Source: Capniomyces stellatus (taxonomy: Eukaryota > Kickxellomycota > Harpellomycetes > Harpellales > Legeriomycetaceae). From it: DNA of 64,000 bases. A model generated the notes under the pieces. It was not told where the DNA came from, did not search any database, and was given only the letters and a program-made list of their open reading frames with translations. The position numbers and the translations under genes are program-made. The DNA is taken from contig LUVW01000008.1 in the NCBI GenBank assembly GCA_001661515.1, positions 315,232 to 379,231 on the forward strand, written 5' to 3'. How positions within the stretch are numbered: the stretch's first letter is position 1; the number at the start of each line of letters is the position of its first letter. This document shows positions 61,201 through 64,000 of the stretch, piece after piece.

Positions 61201-61631
61201 AAATTCAACCAGCTAGACTCATTCGCTTGCTTCTCCCACAAATCAAGCATCACCGCTATCTGCAGTGAGTATCGGTACGTTTCGTTGTCATCAACCGCAA
61301 ACTTTATATTCGTGCTTTTAACCCTGTTGTTCATCGTAAGCGTCAGGTCTGCTGGAGTTCCTAATAGTTGCTTGTATGTGTCTACCGCCGCTTCACTATT
61401 TGCTCGGATATGTCTATTTGCCAGTATCTTCCTATACTCCATACGCCCCCTTCTACCTTTAATTCCATTCCCGTCGCTTTCACTTCCGCTACTCTGTCCG
61501 CAGCTCAATTGCGCGAAATTCGCCTTATCTCTTGGTGTAATAGGTAGTCTCTTTCTAATCACTTTACTCCCGTTCCCCACATCGCTATTACTGTTTGAAA
61601 AATCCGATCCATATCCCCTATTGCTTGCCAT
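55287..61631 (-). CDS. Munc13/Ync13-like protein with MUN-type helices and C2 domain
   Basis: This single long exon encodes about 2114 residues from ATG 61631. The frame is open 39 nt further upstream without an ATG, and CAG just before it could be an acceptor for a small 5' exon. The N-terminus (about 330 residues) is Ser/Gly-rich. A MUN-type helical region follows, with an MHD1-like stretch near 925-1035 (DVDKWLQQSIDKWLVVLERE). A C2 domain at about 1140-1270 contains YSVKVVHADNVEVYK and NPRWDEIFDIEPH, and an MHD2-like stretch lies near 1435-1560 (HAFEDLLLPRL). This MHD1-C2-MHD2 order is that of fungal Unc13 relatives such as S. pombe Ync13, which act in exocytosis/endocytosis and septation. 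The ~550-residue C-terminal part is Ser/Asn-rich, longer than usual. Confidence 0.88.
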   Translation of the reverse strand: MASNRGYGSDFSNSNSDVGNGSKVIRKRLPITPRDKANFAQLSCGQSSGSESDGNGIKGRRGRMEYRKILANRHIRANSEAAVDTYKQLLGTPADLTLTMNNRVKSTNIKFAVDDNETYRYSLQIAVMLDLWEKQANESSWLNLGGRDKDDTPSESINGFESDPGSEYFKHNLDLVSGSSKGERSRQNSIFSALGVRLSGVGIGHKTSSKNNGLKRATYASGSGGSNEWGKSASDKHSTGKLSEEGGIGKSLKEGFGLFKLKSPKFFGKSDGGKKASAESRASGVGKVESKEGEALSVTAVSLDYADVIGEGGVIMRASNQEYEAENNYGLKSLNKFNKRGVSLDKGVILAIRDKLMAVTKDNMVHLLTRSCYLEIYGVLCGVGYAENLAEYGSLDDLLRMISRITNAKVVKQGVVNGNSTMVVNEQQIRGTIELMMSVIQSMKVKSKAADAIYVELENILKQGVMMKINRINREYVGGNGGNIRSSLGHRRGYSSGSDDSGMKYYIGLFGAKTKKNTVSGWVRYAFDISSAKQKSVLDNIKPFCTEDVLRSDLQKCFDLAKRNMSLEGGMASFSSEDAYSQWKQRELVSLDQLLDLHRRREAMANKGYIAGRPVTETETETMFKAKTQFIFIPESRMGHYRNLTRVAFHTDVVESYKNRPDTNYRISRMADRLLKQCALVWRIGGGFQATCMLDITKDMWINENLSIIYLFDAFGKVEQMRGLIKLANWPLAFQTYLGNVSKAIELRAGSWLEECIEAIHNVQRDDLTNISRIFKCIQRIGPDLNEFSDSYDVTTFTARSKSEYEEYMETERQEMEGLLESATEYSYAKLREIALVNLGATQLNIEVFIELAAQVESIYNIYIEYFPRKYQERAYLQHDVAGILVRLLMKSFMKELNSMVETNGYDYGSESIEVELKMYAKLKRLSDICNHHLYDIDAEKDVDKWLQQSIDKWLVVLERETPGWMRNALLMDKMVDFSGSSKHTSSVTDLVTCFSQQIPVVQTVKWPSVEKYALFLNRFCKIASMSFEQYAAAIEQQFLDIQIRDAQINDMGMLERGKHASQEQTQTNRLGFKFIRGNSQDKFGLEGTVHFGLDSCVKLNNIFVAFQQMQEMAAKLKIAQVAALLGGSSRPSLNSLEKSDVRYLYSVKVVHADNVEVYKNSSDASIDSKAQSYVRLLMPCKDEQGNVRNITVGKTRKVPVNAMNPRWDEIFDIEPHPLFTTFVRDKKHNFIKYPVEVRICTRDGPKSLGAVEKIHGRGFFFLSNSILNQKDRSLDIIVDLEPCGELLLRIGIDCHVDDMEFYFGRMLRTLSHTQTDLQRRLVEKSSVSIRSHLLHTYVKSRQQYNKGAPDPNSSQTDHSLPGNAQNSNGSSDAFGAQNPSRYKNKTSKDNGSPGSLYTGGFSFFNNLQSGLVSRSVSFFKGGVKKAVSFRMHHQGWEEGLLPVVDYLEKNLHILYTYLYEEVANGVILQLWSEILHAFEDLLLPRLRGSNTGIARLLSESDIDALFNSISFFKWFLNGGDDADGIPVALLENQRYLDLVYIRSVYYKSTQELMDEYMDSVKEAANDNVFGLSGFGESDDPEKIAALFFTDEPQPQPQTQHQTQNKTQPQTRLDSKNSKHRNSLQASNHRQVQQIKPKHKKNITGVSNHLTFNPSSSLLVPNFQSSSTEIGIGSGSNTGIGIGIGMLNDKRSTSRPGARQRSKSGVGTGDTVGLRINIGQNMLKSPGCYEQRNQSESAIQAVSSNLSVDEFIKPGFKQTHGNSSSQSVFSVFVPSRKSISSMKSSIKSTGNFVNRLSAFLGMSSGRKLSSQSILNSDGVSNQVSYSDVNSYRLKQGSDRSPSPGLIPHSNFNSNQNSNENLDGSSESKSARNRFKIKRKSRLSQNVDIDMNSNSNTNTNTNTNTNTNTNNSKNPIPYGYGGESRSNGKSGDVKYEHGNISSPKPLFLSVTSKVSIQNNASETHSKNAIDSLNRILSNTATIKPIRTFRVMGTGKTANQQSYNHYNIETLNFESTRGAITQQKSTQSQMQPFTSPRRSQLGFSLDNKSETSSHYDNKQTLEIFNELNRNNRMASIKSDLILRLLRLRGDKIALEFVQSQLDIRVSQLQWVAKNPL
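55908..55950. repeat. (TTGGTA)n in the Munc13-like coding sequence
   Basis: About seven copies of a TTGGTA hexamer on the plus strand encode an Asn-Thr dipeptide run in the disordered C-terminal part of the minus-strand Munc13-like protein. The neighbouring units change to TTGGAA and encode Asn-Ser. Confidence 0.9.
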
Positions 61632-63689
61632 TTCTAACTGAAAATCACTCTTGTTTATTTTGAAAACCACACTGTTCTAAAAATAAAAATAAAACTGTAC
61701 AGACTTTATGTACGTTGATAATATATGTGTACGTGTATGCTGTTATATTTTCTTGTCTCTATGTTCTTAACACTCGCGCTAATTTCAATGCCGTGTGTAT
61801 TTGCGTCTTTGTGTTTGCTTGTTTTTCAATGCCAATGTTTACTGTTGATGTCGCATATATGTCTTGTCGCTTCCCTGTGCTTTGGTTTGTCCTTTTATTA
61901 TTGCTGACAAGGTACTACGTTTGCTCTTGGGAATGAATAGGAAAAAAAAATAAAAGAGAAAACTATATTAGATGTGTATAATGCTCTATTGTTATGTTGA
62001 TTGCGGATCTGTGGTATACCATTCTATTTTAAACTAGGCATACCTTTTAACTTGCTTGTTTTTATTCAAACAACAACAACAACAAAACTAACAAGGAATA
62101 AATTTTTGCTTTTCTCAAGCTTTGCCTTTATTGCCAAGTTTTTCCAAACTTTAATTTGTTTACAAAATGCCAATTCTTTTTGCTATAAAAAAACCCCAGT
62201 TATTTCAATAAAAAAAAATTTAAAAAAAAAGTCCCTGCTCTATTTGAGCTTTACAGAAATCCCTTATACACTACACCGCATTACTGCACTTTATATCCTA
62301 TCTTGAATCTTCAAGCTGCTCAAGAAAATGATGACCCTTTTGAGTTTGCTGTGCGCTTTGCGATAATCTCATAGCTAATTACGTATTTTAAATTTTGCCT
62401 GTCTTTTTTAACGGGAAAAAAACAACATCATTTTGAAATATTCATAATGGCCAACTAGGCTCTTTTTTTACTTTATAAAGCTACTCTACATACCCCTATT
62501 CGCTTGACGAGCACACTGTAGCCTCAAATCATCTTTCGCACATATCATCACAGTCAACAACACTATGTGTTTGGCCCTATCCCCATTCTTCTTTTCTGTC
62601 TTTCTTTATCCTTTTTTTCTTCTTTTTCTCTACACCTTTGCTTTTTTTCCTTTACTTTCTTTTTGTTTGGTGTCACGATAGATTATTAGCTTAAACTGGC
62701 AGCTTTATTATCCTTGGTCTTATGTCCTGAACCTCATTCTTTTGAGTCATTAAAGATTTTATGTCTTTCCCATAATTTTTTTTAATGCTCCAAATTGTTT
62801 TTTTTTAGTCTTAATTTCTTTATTCTGTTCTACTTTTGCTTGTGAAATACATCTGTAATTGTAATATTCAAGTTTGTGACTTCGAAATGCTGGACAGCTT
62901 TAAAGCGAAACCCAACTTGAACCCAAATAAACTTTGTTTGAAAATTCTCAAGCTTTTGCTATCAACATGTAATAGGCTATACAATCTCACCTTTATTGCT
63001 GTGAATGCTAAATTCCTAGCCACTATTTTTACTATAATTAGATCAAGCTACATTGACACTCGGTAATGAAAGCTAGCTTATGACCTAAAAGCTTTTTTTG
63101 TGGTCACATATTTATAAAGCAGTTTGATCACAATTTTTTTTCTTTCTAATCTATACTGTAGCACACTTAGAAATTCGGTCCCATTTCCCTGCTTTCACTT
63201 TTTTTTACTTTTTTCATTTTTTTCTTATTGAAATACAAGTTCTACTGAAAGTGTTGCTATAGTTACGGATACCGTTGCTTTGATTAGTTGTTAGTTGTTA
63301 GTTGTTAGTTGTTATTCGGCAACTACTACTTGCTAGTTGATATACATGCTGCTTTATCTAGCCAATCTATAGACTTCAAGGAAAACGAAAAAGCAAAAAC
63401 AAAAACAAAACAAACAACTATATGTTTACTAAAGGTTTCGCACCATATACCGCTGCGTTTTACTTTTATTTTAAGTACTGTTGTGTTCAGCAGACCAGTT
63501 ACAACAAACTTGGATGTATTACCCAACCAATTATCAGCCAAAGCTGGATTTCAAAGCCTAATTCCTTTATTATTCAAAAAAAAACTCAAAGTGAAATGTC
63601 ACGCCTGGTTTACTTGGTTTACTTGTATGACTAAAAAGGCAAGTCAGTAAAACCGAAAATTCAATGATATCAATAATAAAAAAACATAC
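61632..63689. other. Intergenic region, possible unresolved exons
   Basis: This region is AT-rich and T-rich. The plus-strand open frame with ATG at about 62888 to 63066 gives 59 residues (MLDSFKAKPNLNPNK at the start) and stops just after a GTAATG-like site; it matches nothing I know. Minus-strand open frame at about 63400-63541 reads in part NWLGNTSKFVVTGLLNTT and could be a later exon of the gene beginning at 63779, but I could not join them in phase. Confidence 0.35.
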
Positions 63690-63779
63690 CGTGCATGCAG
63701 CTCCTTTAATCAACAAGATTGTCTTATTGCCGTTGCTAATTATTAACAATGATTTGACTGGGCTTAATGACTGTGTCAT
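63690..63779 (-). CDS. Possible first exon of an unidentified gene (partial)
   Basis: The ATG at 63779 opens 30 codons, beginning MTQSLSPVKSLLIISNGNKT. They end in phase 0 at a clear GTATGT donor (63689 downward). The codons look coding, with alternating hydrophobic strands. I do not recognise the family. A candidate later exon lies at about 63400-63541, but no acceptor/donor pair that I tried links the two cleanly. Confidence 0.35.
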
Positions 63780-64000
63780 TTTGATAATATAGAGTGATTG
63801 ACTGAATTTACCATTATTGCGAGTGGTCTGATTTATATGCTTCCCAGCAATCTAGTTAATTATAAATACACATCACGCCAATCTAACCAAAAGTACCCTC
63901 CTATTTTTGCAGACGTAACATACCCTACCGCTCAATTCAATTTGGGCGAATAGTAAAAATACTAGAATAAACCACAAAGTCTACTCTAACACCCATCCCA
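63780..64000. other. Window end, no feature seen
   Basis: This is AT-rich sequence upstream of the possible minus-strand gene at 63779. No supported gene, repeat or RNA is visible. Confidence 0.5.

Overview
This window looks like nuclear DNA from a fungus. It is AT-rich, its genes are split by short introns, and intergenic stretches are long (up to about 4.4 kb). Introns mostly begin GTAAGT and end TAG, and I could often rebuild complete proteins by joining exons in phase. Several genes point to fungi: a fungal-type mitochondrial ribosomal protein mL60, a Coq11-like protein, a Ypk9/ATP13A-type P5B ATPase and a fungal Munc13-like protein. The AT-richness and intron style would fit an early-diverging lineage such as Kickxellomycotina/Harpellales, but that placement is a guess. 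A 16-N assembly gap lies inside a poly-G tract at 19915-19930.

Layout. 1-117 holds the tail of an unknown gene. 3135-5403 (+) encodes a protein resembling the peroxisomal tail-anchored peroxin PEX26. 5853-10834 (-) is UPF2/NMD2 of nonsense-mediated decay in four exons. 12007-12711 (-) is the three-exon mitochondrial ribosomal protein mL60 (MRPL31). 14450-19860 (+) is a P5B ATPase. 20429-24657 (-) is a seven-exon PAK/Ste20-like kinase with altered catalytic motifs. 29074-30060 and 31736-32968 (+) are two secreted CAP-superfamily paralogues, with a perfect 95-copy TATGGT array between them. 33958-34839 (+) is a five-exon NEDD8/Rub1. 35138-36479 (-) is a six-exon Coq11/NDUFA9-like protein. 37200-39365 (+) is a SET-domain protein. 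39840-42569 (-) is a LAMMER kinase. 45148-46476 (-) is a G-protein alpha subunit. 50067-51754 (+) is the SNARE VTI1 in seven exons. 52778-54942 (+) is the DEAD-box helicase DBP5 in six exons. 55287-61631 (-) is a Munc13/Ync13-like C2 protein. A possible first exon of an unidentified gene lies at 63690-63779 (-).

The genes are mostly ordinary housekeeping and signalling functions (RNA decay and export, membrane traffic, GTPase and kinase signalling, mitochondria and peroxisomes) and do not form an obvious cluster. VTI1 and the Munc13-like gene both concern membrane fusion but are separated by DBP5. The more unusual items are the PAK-like kinase with changed HRD/DFG motifs, the perfect hexamer array between the CAP paralogues, the NEDD8 gene with micro-exons and a C-terminal tail, the SET protein with a non-canonical asparagine motif, and several small multi-exon genes that single-ORF scans would miss.
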